Shown here in pieces: positions 25,038 through 33,806 of a DNA stretch of 61,711 nt. How positions within the stretch are numbered: the stretch's first letter is position 1; every line of letters starts with the position of its first letter. The stretch is from Alphaproteobacteria bacterium (GTDB taxonomy: Bacteria; Pseudomonadota; Alphaproteobacteria; UBA7985; JAUIBT01). Where the stretch lies: contig JAUIDR010000016.1 in NCBI GenBank assembly GCA_030428565.1, forward strand, positions 1-61,711, written 5' to 3'. The notes beneath the pieces were generated by a model, which was not told the DNA's origin, did not search any database, and was given only the letters and a program-made list of their open reading frames with translations. The position numbers and the translations under genes were made by a program.

Positions 25038-25676
25038 CTATTCTGGCGCACGCGCCAGTTGCACCATGGCCGGTCGCAGCAAACGATCACGCAGCTTATA
25101 GCCGCGGGCAAAGCAGATCGCGACCTTGCCGGGTTCGACATCGGCGGTGATCATCTCCCCCATGGCCTGATGCGCGTTGGGATCGAAGGCCTCACCCACC
25201 GGATCGATGATTTCGATTTGATGCTTGGCAAAAGCGTTTTCAAAGTCGCGCTGGACCATAGCAACGCCTTCCAAGACCTGTTGCAGCGCCGCGCTGGCCT
25301 CAACGTCTTCTGGTGCCACCGACGCCAGACTGCGCTTGAGGTTTTCAGCCACTTCCAGCAGGTCTTTGGCCAGGGGCTCGGCGGCGTACTTGGCGGCGTT
25401 CTCTCGGTCGCGCTGGGCGATACGGCGCGTATTTTCCGCTTCCGCCACGGCCCGAAGAGCGCGATCCCGGTGGCCGCCCATCTCAGACTTCAGAGCTTCG
25501 ATCTCATCCAAGGCGTTGGCTAGCTGGTCTTCGAGGCTCAATTCCGCCTCTTCCTCGCCAGCGGCGCCTTCTTGAGCTGCGTCACCGGCCTGTCCGTCGT
25601 CAGCCAGGATTTCGGTCTCGTCTTCGTTAGCCTGTTGAGCGTCGGCGTATTGATCTTGCGTGTTGGTGTTGGACAT
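25038..25676 (-). CDS. grpE: Nucleotide exchange factor GrpE
   Basis: 212 residues: an acidic, disordered N-terminus of about 45, a long helix (LEDQLANALDEIEALKSEM ... RDRALRAVAEAENTRRIAQRD), then the C-terminal beta domain with NPNAHQAM-like (FDPNAHQAMGE) and YKLRDRLLRPAMV blocks. GrpE drives ADP release from DnaK. It lies downstream of hrcA on the same strand (81 bases apart), the usual heat-shock pair; dnaK and dnaJ are not in the window. Confidence 0.95.
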   Translation of the reverse strand: MSNTNTQDQYADAQQANEDETEILADDGQAGDAAQEGAAGEEEAELSLEDQLANALDEIEALKSEMGGHRDRALRAVAEAENTRRIAQRDRENAAKYAAEPLAKDLLEVAENLKRSLASVAPEDVEASAALQQVLEGVAMVQRDFENAFAKHQIEIIDPVGEAFDPNAHQAMGEMITADVEPGKVAICFARGYKLRDRLLRPAMVQLARAPE

Positions 25677-25757
25677 AGATTTGCTGGGTTCCGAATAATT
25701 GGAATGTAAGAATTTGCTGGCTTGTTCTGACCGCGCAAATGCAGGCGCGGGCTGCCA

Positions 25758-26849
25758 TCAGGACAAGAGCCGCCCCATGACATCAGCCGTGTAATCCACC
25801 ATGGGTATGATGCGCCCGTAATTCAAGCGCAAGGGACCAATTACCCCAACCGCGCCGATGATTTGCTGATCGGCATTGCGATAGGGTTTGATCACCACCG
25901 AGCAATCCGACAGGCCGAAAAGTTCGGTCTGCGAGCCGATGAAAATGCGCACACCCTCGGCTTGATCGGCGGCCTCCATGAGCTTTAGGTAGGTCTGGCT
26001 CGACTCCAGCGAGCGCATGAGCGCGCGAACCGAAGCCAAATCGCCCACCGCCTCAACGCTATCCAATAGATTGAGCTGGCCCTTGACGATCAGAACGCCG
26101 TCGTCGTGGCCGTCATTCGAAGGCGTCACTACCCCCAGTTCGACCAACTTTTGAATATGATCATCCAGCGCAGCACGATCGCGCGCCATGTCGGTGACGA
26201 TCTTGGCCCGCGCTTCGGCCAGGGTCAGTCCCGCCAGCCGCTGGGTCAGGTAGTTGCCCGCTGTCACCAGGGCCGAGCTGGGCGTGCCCGCGGGTAGGCG
26301 CAACAGCCGGTTTTCCACCGTGCCATCGGCCAGTACCAGGATGGCCAGCGCGGAATCATCGCTCAACATGGTGAACTGAATTTGCTTCAATGGGGCATTG
26401 TTGGTCTTGGGCGAGGCGACCAGCCCAGCAAACCCCGACAGGCCCGACAGCGCGGTTGAGGCGCTTTCGATCACGTCGCTGGCGCGACTGCCCCGCTCAG
26501 CGCACTGCTGTTCGATGCGCGCGCGATCCTGGCGGCTGACCGTGCCCACCTGCATCAGCCCCTCAACGAACAGACGAAGGCCGCTTTCTGTCGGCAAGCG
26601 CCCTGCCGAAGTGTGCGGCGAATACAAGAGCCCCAAATCCTCCAAATCCGCCATGACATTGCGGATGGTGGCGGGCGACGCATCCAGATGCTGCAATTTG
26701 GAAAGGGTCCTGGAGCCGACCGGCTCACCGCGCTCAACATAGGCCATGGCGATTTCCCGCATCACCTCTTGGGCGCGCGGTGAAATACTGGTCAAAATAT
26801 CGCTGACGGTCCGATCTTGGGACACCTGATTATCACTCTTGTGGAACAT
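25758..26849 (-). CDS. hrcA: Heat-inducible transcription repressor HrcA
   Basis: 363 residues. The N-terminal winged helix shows VGSRTLSK and SPATIRNVMADLEDLGLL, followed by SPHTSAGRLPTESGLRLFV, all diagnostic of HrcA. The C-terminal part holds the dimerisation and GroEL-sensitive domain. HrcA represses chaperone genes through the CIRCE inverted repeat. I see no CIRCE element before hrcA or grpE here, so its targets (usually groESL) are elsewhere. Divergent from rph with 107 bases between. Confidence 0.95.
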   Translation of the reverse strand: MFHKSDNQVSQDRTVSDILTSISPRAQEVMREIAMAYVERGEPVGSRTLSKLQHLDASPATIRNVMADLEDLGLLYSPHTSAGRLPTESGLRLFVEGLMQVGTVSRQDRARIEQQCAERGSRASDVIESASTALSGLSGFAGLVASPKTNNAPLKQIQFTMLSDDSALAILVLADGTVENRLLRLPAGTPSSALVTAGNYLTQRLAGLTLAEARAKIVTDMARDRAALDDHIQKLVELGVVTPSNDGHDDGVLIVKGQLNLLDSVEAVGDLASVRALMRSLESSQTYLKLMEAADQAEGVRIFIGSQTELFGLSDCSVVIKPYRNADQQIIGAVGVIGPLRLNYGRIIPMVDYTADVMGRLLS

Positions 26850-26956
26850 TAGGACGCGCCGCCGGGCCTCTGCCCAGCCTTGGGGCTTTCCCTAGCGCTC
26901 TATCCCATGTAAGCAAGCCCCAATTTAACGTCAATTCTTGAAGTGAAAGCCAGCCT

Positions 26957-27682
26957 ATGTCTCGCCCCTCTGGCCGCAAATTCGATGCCCTGCGATCTGT
27001 TATCATTGAGCCCCACGTCAACAAGTACGCCGAGGGCTCTTGTTTGATCAAAATGGGTGATACCCACGTTCTGTGCACGGCCAGCGTCGATGAGCGTATT
27101 CCGCCATGGCTGCGTGGCAGCGGCAAGGGCTGGGTGACCGCTGAATACGGCATGCTGCCCCGCTCAACCGATAGCCGCATGGATCGCGAGGCCGCGCGCG
27201 GCAAGCAATCGGGCCGCACGCAAGAAATCCAGCGCTTGATTGGCCGCTCGCTGCGCGCTGTGACCGACCTGGTGGCTCTGGGCGAGCGCCAAATCAAGGT
27301 CGATTGCGATGTCATCCAAGCCGACGGCGGTACGCGTTGCGCTTCGATCACCGGTGCTTATGTCGCCTTGCATCTGGCCTGTAGCCACCTGCAGTCGCTC
27401 AAAGCGCTGAAGAGCTTGCCGCTGACCGATCAAGTCGCGGCGGTGTCTTGTGGTCTTTACGAGGGCCAGGCTGTCCTGGACTTAGACTATGCTGAGGACA
27501 GCAGCGCCCAAGCCGACGCCAATTTCGTTTTGACCGGCCGAGGCGGCCTGGTAGAAATCCAGGGTACCGCCGAGGACGAGCCCTTCCAGCGCGATCAGTT
27601 CAACGCGCTGATGGACTTGGCTGAAAAGGGTGTCGGCGAATTGGTCCGCGCCCAACATCAAGCCCTGTTCCAATTGGGCTAA
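26957..27682 (+). CDS. rph: Ribonuclease PH
   Basis: 241 residues of a single RNase PH domain. Typical blocks are [24 protein letters not shown], the Arg-rich [36 protein letters not shown] and [17 protein letters not shown]. It trims tRNA 3' ends phosphorolytically. The C-terminal end is normal, with no sign of truncation. First gene of a plus-strand run rph-rdgB-hemW-rsmI-yraN with short gaps. Confidence 0.97.
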   Translation: MSRPSGRKFDALRSVIIEPHVNKYAEGSCLIKMGDTHVLCTASVDERIPPWLRGSGKGWVTAEYGMLPRSTDSRMDREAARGKQSGRTQEIQRLIGRSLRAVTDLVALGERQIKVDCDVIQADGGTRCASITGAYVALHLACSHLQSLKALKSLPLTDQVAAVSCGLYEGQAVLDLDYAEDSSAQADANFVLTGRGGLVEIQGTAEDEPFQRDQFNALMDLAEKGVGELVRAQHQALFQLG

Positions 27683-27693
27683 GGGACAAGGCT

Positions 27694-28293
27694 ATGCGTC
27701 GCGTCACAGAAAACAAGCTGGTCATCGCCAGCCACAACGCTGGTAAGGTGCGCGAGATCGGCGCCTTGCTCGCCCCCTATGGCCTTGAGGTGGTGTCGGC
27801 GGGCGATCTGGACCTGCCCGAACCCGAAGAGACCGAAGACAGCTTTATTGGCAATGCCGAGCTGAAAGCGCGCGCTGCCGCCAAGGCCTCCGGCCTGCTG
27901 GCCCTGGCCGACGACAGCGGCTTTGCGGTCAATGCTTTGGACGGCGCGCCCGGCATCTACTCGGCGCGCTGGGCGGGCCCGAGCAAGGACTTTGGCATCG
28001 CCATGCAACGCGTCTTGGAAGAGATGAGCGCCAGCGGTCGCAAAGATCGGGGCGCGGCCTTTATCTGCGCCCTAACCCTGGCTTGGCCCGATGGCCATGT
28101 CGAGAGCTTCGAAGGTCGGGTATCTGGCCAGGTTGCAGAGGCACCGCGCGGGACCAACGGTTTTGGCTATGATCCCTTGTTCATTCCGGACGGCTACGAG
28201 CAGACCTTTGGCGAGCTGGAACCGGCCACCAAACACGCCATGAGCCACCGCGCCCGCGCTTTCGAGCAGCTCATCGCCACCTGTTTGGCCTAG
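27694..28293 (+). CDS. rdgB: dITP/XTP pyrophosphatase
   Basis: 199 residues of the HAM1/RdgB fold: [11 protein letters not shown] at the N-terminus, [36 protein letters not shown], and the C-terminal [13 protein letters not shown] ... TFGEL and SHRARAF. It removes non-canonical purine nucleotides from the pool. AAGGGACAAGG precedes ATG 27694, 11 bases after rph; hemW starts eight bases after its stop. Confidence 0.96.
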   Translation: MRRVTENKLVIASHNAGKVREIGALLAPYGLEVVSAGDLDLPEPEETEDSFIGNAELKARAAAKASGLLALADDSGFAVNALDGAPGIYSARWAGPSKDFGIAMQRVLEEMSASGRKDRGAAFICALTLAWPDGHVESFEGRVSGQVAEAPRGTNGFGYDPLFIPDGYEQTFGELEPATKHAMSHRARAFEQLIATCLA

Positions 28294-28301
28294 ACCTGGC
28301 T

Positions 28302-29516
28302 ATGACGCCGCTCGCCCCGCCTGAGACGGCCTTTGCGATCTATCTGCACTGGCCTTTTTGCAAGGCCAAGTGCCCCTACTGCGACTTCAACTCCTTCGTT
28401 GCCGAGGCTGAGCCGCAGCCCGAGGTTTGGCTGCAAGCCTACCGCCGCGAGTTGGCGCACTTCGCTGCCTATACGCCTAATCGCCGGGTTACGTCGGTGT
28501 TCTTCGGCGGCGGCACGCCCTCCTTGATGCCCGAAGGGCTGGTTGGCGGCCTGCTGGAGCACATCGACGCGCTGTGGGGCTTTGCTGATCAGCCCGAGAT
28601 TACGCTGGAAGCCAACCCCACTTCAGCGGAAGCTGCGCGCTTTCGGGGCTATCGCGCGGCCGGGGTCAACCGGGTGTCGGTCGGTTTGCAAGCACTAGAC
28701 GACACAGCCTTGCGCTTTTTGGGTCGCCAGCACAGCGCTCAAGAAGGCTTGGCGGCCTGGGATCTGGCGCGCGGACTGTTTGATCGCGCCTCGCTGGATC
28801 TCATTTATGCGCGCCCGCAACAGCCCTTGGCGGCTTGGCTGACCGAGCTAGATCAAGCGCTGGCCCTAGCGCCCGATCACATCTCACTCTACCAATTGAC
28901 CATCGAGCCCAACACCGTTTTTGCCTCCCAAGTGCGCCGCGGGCTGTGGCAACCACTGGACGACGAACCCGCCGCCGATCAGTTCTTGGCGACCCGCCAG
29001 CGCCTGGCCGCCGCCGGGCTGCCTGCCTACGAGGTCTCGAACCACGCCAAGCCTGGCCAAGAATCGTGGCACAACCTTTGCTATTGGCGCTATCAGGACT
29101 ATGTCGGTGTCGGCCCGGGTGCCCATGGCCGCCTGACCCTCAACGGCCAACGCTGGGCAAGCCGTCAGCACAAGGCCCCCGCCGCATGGCTGCAGCGCTG
29201 CCAAGACCAGGGTCACGCCACCCGCCAATGGCAAGACCTAGCGGCCGAGGACGCCTGGCAGGAAGCGTTGATCATGGGATTGCGCTTGGCCGAAGGGCTA
29301 CCGCTGGCCCGCTTGGAGGCCTTGGCGGGCAGGCCTATCACCGAGCTGCTGGATTGGCCCATTCTCGAGCGCTTGTGCCGCTCGGGGGATTTGCAGCTCG
29401 ATGGCAAGGACCAAGGCAAAGTTCAAGACAAGGCCGATGCGCCGGCTCGCCTAACCGCCAGCGATGCCGGCATTGAGCGGCTGGACGCCATCCTAGGCGC
29501 GCTGGTAAAGGTTTAA
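28302..29516 (+). CDS. hemW: Heme chaperone HemW (radical SAM)
   Basis: 404 residues. The radical-SAM cluster motif Cys-x3-Cys-x2-Cys is seen in CKAKCPYCDFN near residue 23. GGGTPSLM follows, and the HemW-type C-terminal domain contains YEVSNHAKPG and the NLCYWRYQDYVGVGPGAHG block. Formerly called coproporphyrinogen III oxidase-like; HemW proteins carry heme. The C-terminal part includes a low-complexity Asp/Lys/Gln stretch (about 364-378). Confidence 0.95.
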   Translation: MTPLAPPETAFAIYLHWPFCKAKCPYCDFNSFVAEAEPQPEVWLQAYRRELAHFAAYTPNRRVTSVFFGGGTPSLMPEGLVGGLLEHIDALWGFADQPEITLEANPTSAEAARFRGYRAAGVNRVSVGLQALDDTALRFLGRQHSAQEGLAAWDLARGLFDRASLDLIYARPQQPLAAWLTELDQALALAPDHISLYQLTIEPNTVFASQVRRGLWQPLDDEPAADQFLATRQRLAAAGLPAYEVSNHAKPGQESWHNLCYWRYQDYVGVGPGAHGRLTLNGQRWASRQHKAPAAWLQRCQDQGHATRQWQDLAAEDAWQEALIMGLRLAEGLPLARLEALAGRPITELLDWPILERLCRSGDLQLDGKDQGKVQDKADAPARLTASDAGIERLDAILGALVKV

Positions 29517-29547
29517 GCTCCGCACTGGTCGCAGAAAGGCCCCCAAA

Positions 29548-30414
29548 ATGAGCAGCACGCGCGTAACCGGCGGCCCAGCATCTGGCCGCTTTACCATCGT
29601 TGGCACGCCAATCGGCAACTTGAGCGATCTAAGCCCACGCGGCCAAGCCGCCCTAATGGACGCCGATGTCATTTATTGCGAGGATACGCGCGTGACCGGC
29701 AAGCTTTGCGCGCATTTTGGCATCAAGACTCCCTGCCGCGCCTACCACGAACACAACGCCGAGGCTCTGCGCCCGCGAATCTTGGAGGCGCTTGCCCAAG
29801 GCCAAGCCGTGACGCTGGTCAGCGATGCGGGCATGCCCTTGATCTCTGACCCTGGCTACAAGCTGGTGCAGGCGGTGATCGGAACGGGCATAGAGCCGCA
29901 AGTCGTGCCGGGACCAACAGCGGCCACGACAGCGCTGGTACTGGCAGGCCTGCCGAGCGATCGTTTCTTTTTCGCAGGATTTTTACCACCCAAAAGCGGC
30001 GCGCGTCGCAAGGCCCTGGGCGAGCTGGCACAAATCCCCGCCAGCTTGATCTTCTATGAAGGCCCCTCACGCCTGGCGGCCATGCTAAACGATGCGGCCG
30101 AAGCCTTGGGCGACCGCTCAGCCGCGGTCTCACGCGAACTGACCAAACTCTATGAGGAGACCCGCCGCGGCCGCTTATCAGAGCTGGCCGAACACTACCA
30201 GACCCAGGGCGCACCCAAGGGTGAAATCGTGGTGGTTGTCGGGCCACCCGCGCCCGCTGAAGCACCCAGCGAAGGCGACTTGGATGCTATGCTTGAGGAT
30301 GCTATGCGGGAAAACAGCTTGAAAGACGCCGTGGCCTATGTCACAAACATAAGTGGAACAAAGAAAAAACTAGTCTATGAACGCGCGCTCAAACTCAAAG
30401 AACAGAGCCAATGA
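29548..30414 (+). CDS. rsmI: 16S rRNA 2'-O-ribose C1402 methyltransferase
   Basis: 288 residues of the tetrapyrrole-methylase fold: VGTPIGNLSDLSPRG at the start, IYCEDTRVTGKLC, the LVSDAGMPLISDPGYKLV block, VPGPTAATTALVLAGLPSDRF, and FYEGPSRLAAML. It methylates the ribose of C1402 with SAM. AAAGG precedes the ATG. Its 3' end overlaps yraN by 38 bases in another frame, so the pair is translationally linked. Confidence 0.96.
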   Translation: MSSTRVTGGPASGRFTIVGTPIGNLSDLSPRGQAALMDADVIYCEDTRVTGKLCAHFGIKTPCRAYHEHNAEALRPRILEALAQGQAVTLVSDAGMPLISDPGYKLVQAVIGTGIEPQVVPGPTAATTALVLAGLPSDRFFFAGFLPPKSGARRKALGELAQIPASLIFYEGPSRLAAMLNDAAEALGDRSAAVSRELTKLYEETRRGRLSELAEHYQTQGAPKGEIVVVVGPPAPAEAPSEGDLDAMLEDAMRENSLKDAVAYVTNISGTKKKLVYERALKLKEQSQ

Positions 30415-30802
30415 ACCACAGCCCTGCGACGCCCCGCATGCACTAACAAGCTATCAGCGTGGCTTGGCGGGTGAGGCCCGCGCTTGTGTCGCCTATGAGG
30501 CACGCGGCGCGGAGGTTCTGGGCCAGCGCTGCCGTATGTCAGGCGGCGAAATCGACTTGGTGTTGCGCCAGCCGCATGCGCTTTACGGCGATATGATTGT
30601 CTTTGCTGAAGTCAAACGCCGCAAGACCTTACAACAGGCCGCTGAATCCTTGCAGCCACGCCAGCAAGCCCGCATTGCCCGAGCCGCAGAAATTTGGTTG
30701 GCAGACCATCCTAAGTATCAATCGATGACCTGCCGCTTTGATGCGGTATTGCTGGATGACCAAGGTCGTATTGAGGTTATCGAAAATGCTTGGATGGCCT
30801 AA
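30377..30802 (+). CDS. yraN: YraN/UPF0102 family protein
   Basis: 141 residues with an endonuclease-like fold: RGLAGEARA near residue 28, the GGEIDLVL strand with its conserved Glu and Asp, FAEVKRRK (the Glu-x-Lys of the nuclease core), and RFDAVLLDD. The function is unproven. The ATG at 30377 lies within rsmI; no later in-frame start is available before the conserved core. rsmI-yraN adjacency is standard in proteobacteria; gshB, often next, is missing. Confidence 0.9.
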   Translation: MNARSNSKNRANEPQPCDAPHALTSYQRGLAGEARACVAYEARGAEVLGQRCRMSGGEIDLVLRQPHALYGDMIVFAEVKRRKTLQQAAESLQPRQQARIARAAEIWLADHPKYQSMTCRFDAVLLDDQGRIEVIENAWMA

Positions 30803-30840
30803 GGGCGTGCTGACTCGTCCCGCTCATTGAACGGGTTGAC

Positions 30841-30861
30841 AGGGCCAACCGAAGGCCTTTT
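30841..30861 (+). terminator. Weak terminator after yraN
   Basis: A 6-bp stem AGGGCC / GGCCTT followed by three to four T, about 40 bases after the yraN stop. Short, so tentative. Confidence 0.4.
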
Positions 30862-30955
30862 GCTGTTAGGCCCCCTGGAACATGGCGATGGTCGCGCTAA
30901 CGCCCGTGATAAGCGAAATGACAACAGCAGCAGCTATTAGCAATACCGCCCAGTA

Positions 30956-31219
30956 CTAGATCTTGATCCAAAAAAAGTCGTGACGGGTCTTGAGCCGCAG
31001 CATTTCGCCTGTCTCAACATCCTGCACCAACTTGTCATTGTTGGCATTGTTCACTTTGCGCCCAAGCCACCAGAGAAAAGCGCCCGGAATTAAGCCATTC
31101 AGAACGAAGATCAAGCTAGAAGGCAGACCGAGCGGCTCGTTCGCCAACACCAGTGCAAAAAAGGCGACAACCACAGAGATCGGGACCAGGATCCCGTATC
31201 CGCGCCAAACAATAAACAC
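30956..31219 (-). CDS. Small integral membrane protein, function unknown
   Basis: An 87-residue protein starting at GTG 31217-31219, with AAGGGAG about nine bases upstream. Two hydrophobic segments (about 6-26 and 34-53) are separated by a short loop, followed by a polar tail of about 35 residues rich in Asn, Asp and Lys. No family is recognised. It lies just before the SH3-type gene on the same strand order (that gene is upstream of it by about 115 bases), so they could be cotranscribed. Confidence 0.65.
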   Translation of the reverse strand: MFIVWRGYGILVPISVVVAFFALVLANEPLGLPSSLIFVLNGLIPGAFLWWLGRKVNNANNDKLVQDVETGEMLRLKTRHDFFWIKI

Positions 31220-31335
31220 GACTGTAATCTCCCTTATAGGGGTGAAACGCGCAGCACCGAGGGCGCGATATGTCTTTGCTATGAGCGGCAAGCTGCAAAG
31301 GGACTGGCGCTAGGCCAGCGCCCCTGCTTGGACTT

Positions 31336-31911
31336 CTAGCAGCCGATGTAAGAGCCAGCGCGCTGGTCGTCGGCGCTCAGAATACCGCCCCATTGGTAGC
31401 CATTGCGGCCATCAAAGGCGATACGGAACCACTCGTAACCGTTCATCCAAACGCCACTTGATGTCAAAATCTCAATCCGCTTTCCTTGTCGTAGCGACGT
31501 GACGCGGCGCGAGTCCATGGACGGGCGCGCACGCACGATGCCGCCGCAAGACGTGGCGTTGTCATAGCCAGCGGGCGGTTGGGGAACATTGTTGCCCGGA
31601 TCTCCTACGACGCCGATGAAGCTCAGATAGTCTGTCGGAATCCAGCCGGTCTGGCCGTTGAAATGGACCTGGATCCACTCATGGTACATGGTCTGATGGG
31701 TAGGACCGTTGCCAACCACCGTCTCGCCACGCGGGACTTTGGCCAAACGATGCGCCTTGGTCGAGGGCGTCGCGCGCAAGCTGGCCCAATGCTGCACATT
31801 GACGATTTCATACTGGTTTAGGCCGCAAAACGCGCAGGCCTGCGCCGAGCCCGCCGCCCCTAAGCTGACCAACATCACAGCAGGGATAAGGAAAAGTCGC
31901 AAGAATCGCAT
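31336..31911 (-). CDS. Secreted protein with two SH3-type (SH3b) domains
   Basis: 191 residues. A signal peptide ends near residue 25 (LGAAGSAQA). Two SH3b-like units follow: the first with NVQHWASLRATPS ... VHFNGQTGWIPTDYL, the second with GGIVRARPSMDSRRV ... YEWFRIAFDGRNGYQWG. Cysteines (CAFC, CGG and the terminal Cys) may form disulfides. Such proteins bind cell-wall or other periplasmic ligands; the target is not evident. Confidence 0.8.
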   Translation of the reverse strand: MRFLRLFLIPAVMLVSLGAAGSAQACAFCGLNQYEIVNVQHWASLRATPSTKAHRLAKVPRGETVVGNGPTHQTMYHEWIQVHFNGQTGWIPTDYLSFIGVVGDPGNNVPQPPAGYDNATSCGGIVRARPSMDSRRVTSLRQGKRIEILTSSGVWMNGYEWFRIAFDGRNGYQWGGILSADDQRAGSYIGC

Positions 31912-32158
31912 AGTGGTGTCCCTTTTATAGAAGCCATTATTGGGGACCGATCATCGCGGTGCTTGTCCTCTGCGCTCTTCTGCCTTGGGGCGCTGCTAGT
32001 TCTGTCCTTAAATCAACTAATGGAGCGGTCAGGCTAGGAAATGCGCCCATAGCTCGCTCCACAAAGCGCTGCGCCGCGACCTATGGCAAATCCCAACAGG
32101 ACTTTTGCTCGACGCTATAGCAAGCGCCGAGGCTATGGCCACAGGGCTTCATCTAGCA

Positions 32159-33787
32159 CTAGGTGATGACGTCAGGCTCCAGGCGTCCCAACAGTTTCTC
32201 GAAACGACCCAACTGGCGAACGGCGTCACGTAGAGCTGCCAGCGCCGCCTGAGGCTCTTGGCTGTGATCACCATCTGCGGGCTCGAATATCTCCAAATAG
32301 ACCCGCAACGTCGCGCCTTGTGTCCCGGTGCCCGATAAGCGCAGCACCGCCCGCGCGCCTTCAAAATAGAGCCGCAGACCCTGATTGCGACTGATGGAGC
32401 CATCGATCGGGTCTTCATAGGCGAATTCATCGGCATGGCTGAGCGTCAGGCCGCAGAACTGTTTGCCGCCCAGATCGCCCAACTGGCCCCGAATTTCCTC
32501 CATGACCGCTTGGGCCTTGCCCACTTCCAAGGCTTCGTAGTCGTGGCGCGAATAGTAGTCACGACCAAAGCGCTGCCAGTGAGCAGCCAGAACTTCTGCC
32601 ACCGACTTGCGCTGCACGGCTAGAATATTGAGCCACAACAGCACCGCCCAAAGGCCGTCCTTTTCCCGCACATGATCCGAGCCCGTACCCGCGCTCTCCT
32701 CGCCGCAGATAGTGACCCGCCCGGCATCCAGCAAATTGCCAAAAAACTTCCAGCCGGTCGGCGTCTCAAAAGCCTCGATACCCAAGGCATCGGCGACACG
32801 ATCAGCGGCCGCGCTGGTGGGCATAGAGCGCGCAATGCCCGCCAGCCCCTTAGCATACGCGGGCGCGGCGGTAGCATTGGCGGCCAGCACCGCTAGGCTA
32901 TCCGAGGGCGAGACGTAGACCCCGCGTCCGGTAATCATATTGCGATCGCCGTCTCCGTCCGAGGCCGCGCCAAAGTCGGGCGCATCAGGGCCCATAATGG
33001 CGGCCATCAAGTCCTTGGCCCAAATGGGGTTGGGGTCGGGATGCCCGCCGCCGAAGTCCTCCAAAGGCACCGCATTGCGCACGCTGCCGGGCGCCGCCCC
33101 CAAGTCGCCCTCGATGATCGCCTTGGCATAAGGGCCGGTCACGGCATGCATGGCGTCGAACACCATGGTAAAGCCGCTGGCGAACAAGGCGCGGATGGCA
33201 TCGAAGTCGAACAGCTCGCGCATCAGGGCGTGATAGTCAGCCACCGGATCGATGATATCGACCTGCATGCCTTCGAGTGCCGTGGTGTGACAGATCGACA
33301 AATCCACGTCGTCCGCATCGCTTATGGCATAGCTTTGGATCGTTTGGCTGACCGCATACATAGCCTCGGTCATGGCTTCGGGCGCGGGGCCGCCATTAGC
33401 GGCATTGAACTTGAGCCCGAAATCCTCGTCCAGGCCGCCTGGATTGTGGCTGGCTGACAGGATAAAGCCGCCATCGGTCTGATTGAGGCGAATAAGGTGC
33501 GAAGAAGCCGGGGTTGAAAGCAGCCCGTTTTGCCCGACGATGACCCGCTTGGCGCCGTTGGCCGCCGCCATTTTCAAAATGGTCTGGATGGCTTGCTTAT
33601 TAAAATAGCGTCCGTCGCCGCCCAGCGTATAGGTCTTGCCTTCTGCCCCGCCAGTCGCAACAAAGATGGATTGCACGAAGGCCTCAAGAAAGCCGGGCTC
33701 CATGAAAACGCGCGTCTTCTTACGCAGGCCAGAGGTTCCTGGCTTTTGACCGTCAAACGGCTGTATCGCAATGTTTTGGATTGCCAT
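32159..33787 (-). CDS. pgm: Phosphoglucomutase (alpha-D-glucose specific)
   Basis: 542 residues. It interconverts glucose-1-phosphate and glucose-6-phosphate. The phosphoserine loop is FILSASHNPGG near residue 132, the Mg site DGDGDRNM near 283, and a sugar-binding GEESAGTGSDHVREKDG near 370. The N-terminus QPFDGQKPGTSGLRKK and the C-terminal LRLSGTGTQGATLR phosphate-binding loop are intact. AGGAGG precedes the ATG. Last gene of the glycogen cluster, 19 bases after glgX. Confidence 0.97.
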   Translation of the reverse strand: MAIQNIAIQPFDGQKPGTSGLRKKTRVFMEPGFLEAFVQSIFVATGGAEGKTYTLGGDGRYFNKQAIQTILKMAAANGAKRVIVGQNGLLSTPASSHLIRLNQTDGGFILSASHNPGGLDEDFGLKFNAANGGPAPEAMTEAMYAVSQTIQSYAISDADDVDLSICHTTALEGMQVDIIDPVADYHALMRELFDFDAIRALFASGFTMVFDAMHAVTGPYAKAIIEGDLGAAPGSVRNAVPLEDFGGGHPDPNPIWAKDLMAAIMGPDAPDFGAASDGDGDRNMITGRGVYVSPSDSLAVLAANATAAPAYAKGLAGIARSMPTSAAADRVADALGIEAFETPTGWKFFGNLLDAGRVTICGEESAGTGSDHVREKDGLWAVLLWLNILAVQRKSVAEVLAAHWQRFGRDYYSRHDYEALEVGKAQAVMEEIRGQLGDLGGKQFCGLTLSHADEFAYEDPIDGSISRNQGLRLYFEGARAVLRLSGTGTQGATLRVYLEIFEPADGDHSQEPQAALAALRDAVRQLGRFEKLLGRLEPDVIT

Positions 33788-33806
33788 CAGGGCCTCCTAT
33801 CTTTCG

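Noticed and set aside
26850-26956. CIRCE element for HrcA autoregulation
   Set aside because: The TTAGCACTC-9-GAGTGCTAA pattern is not found here or before grpE.
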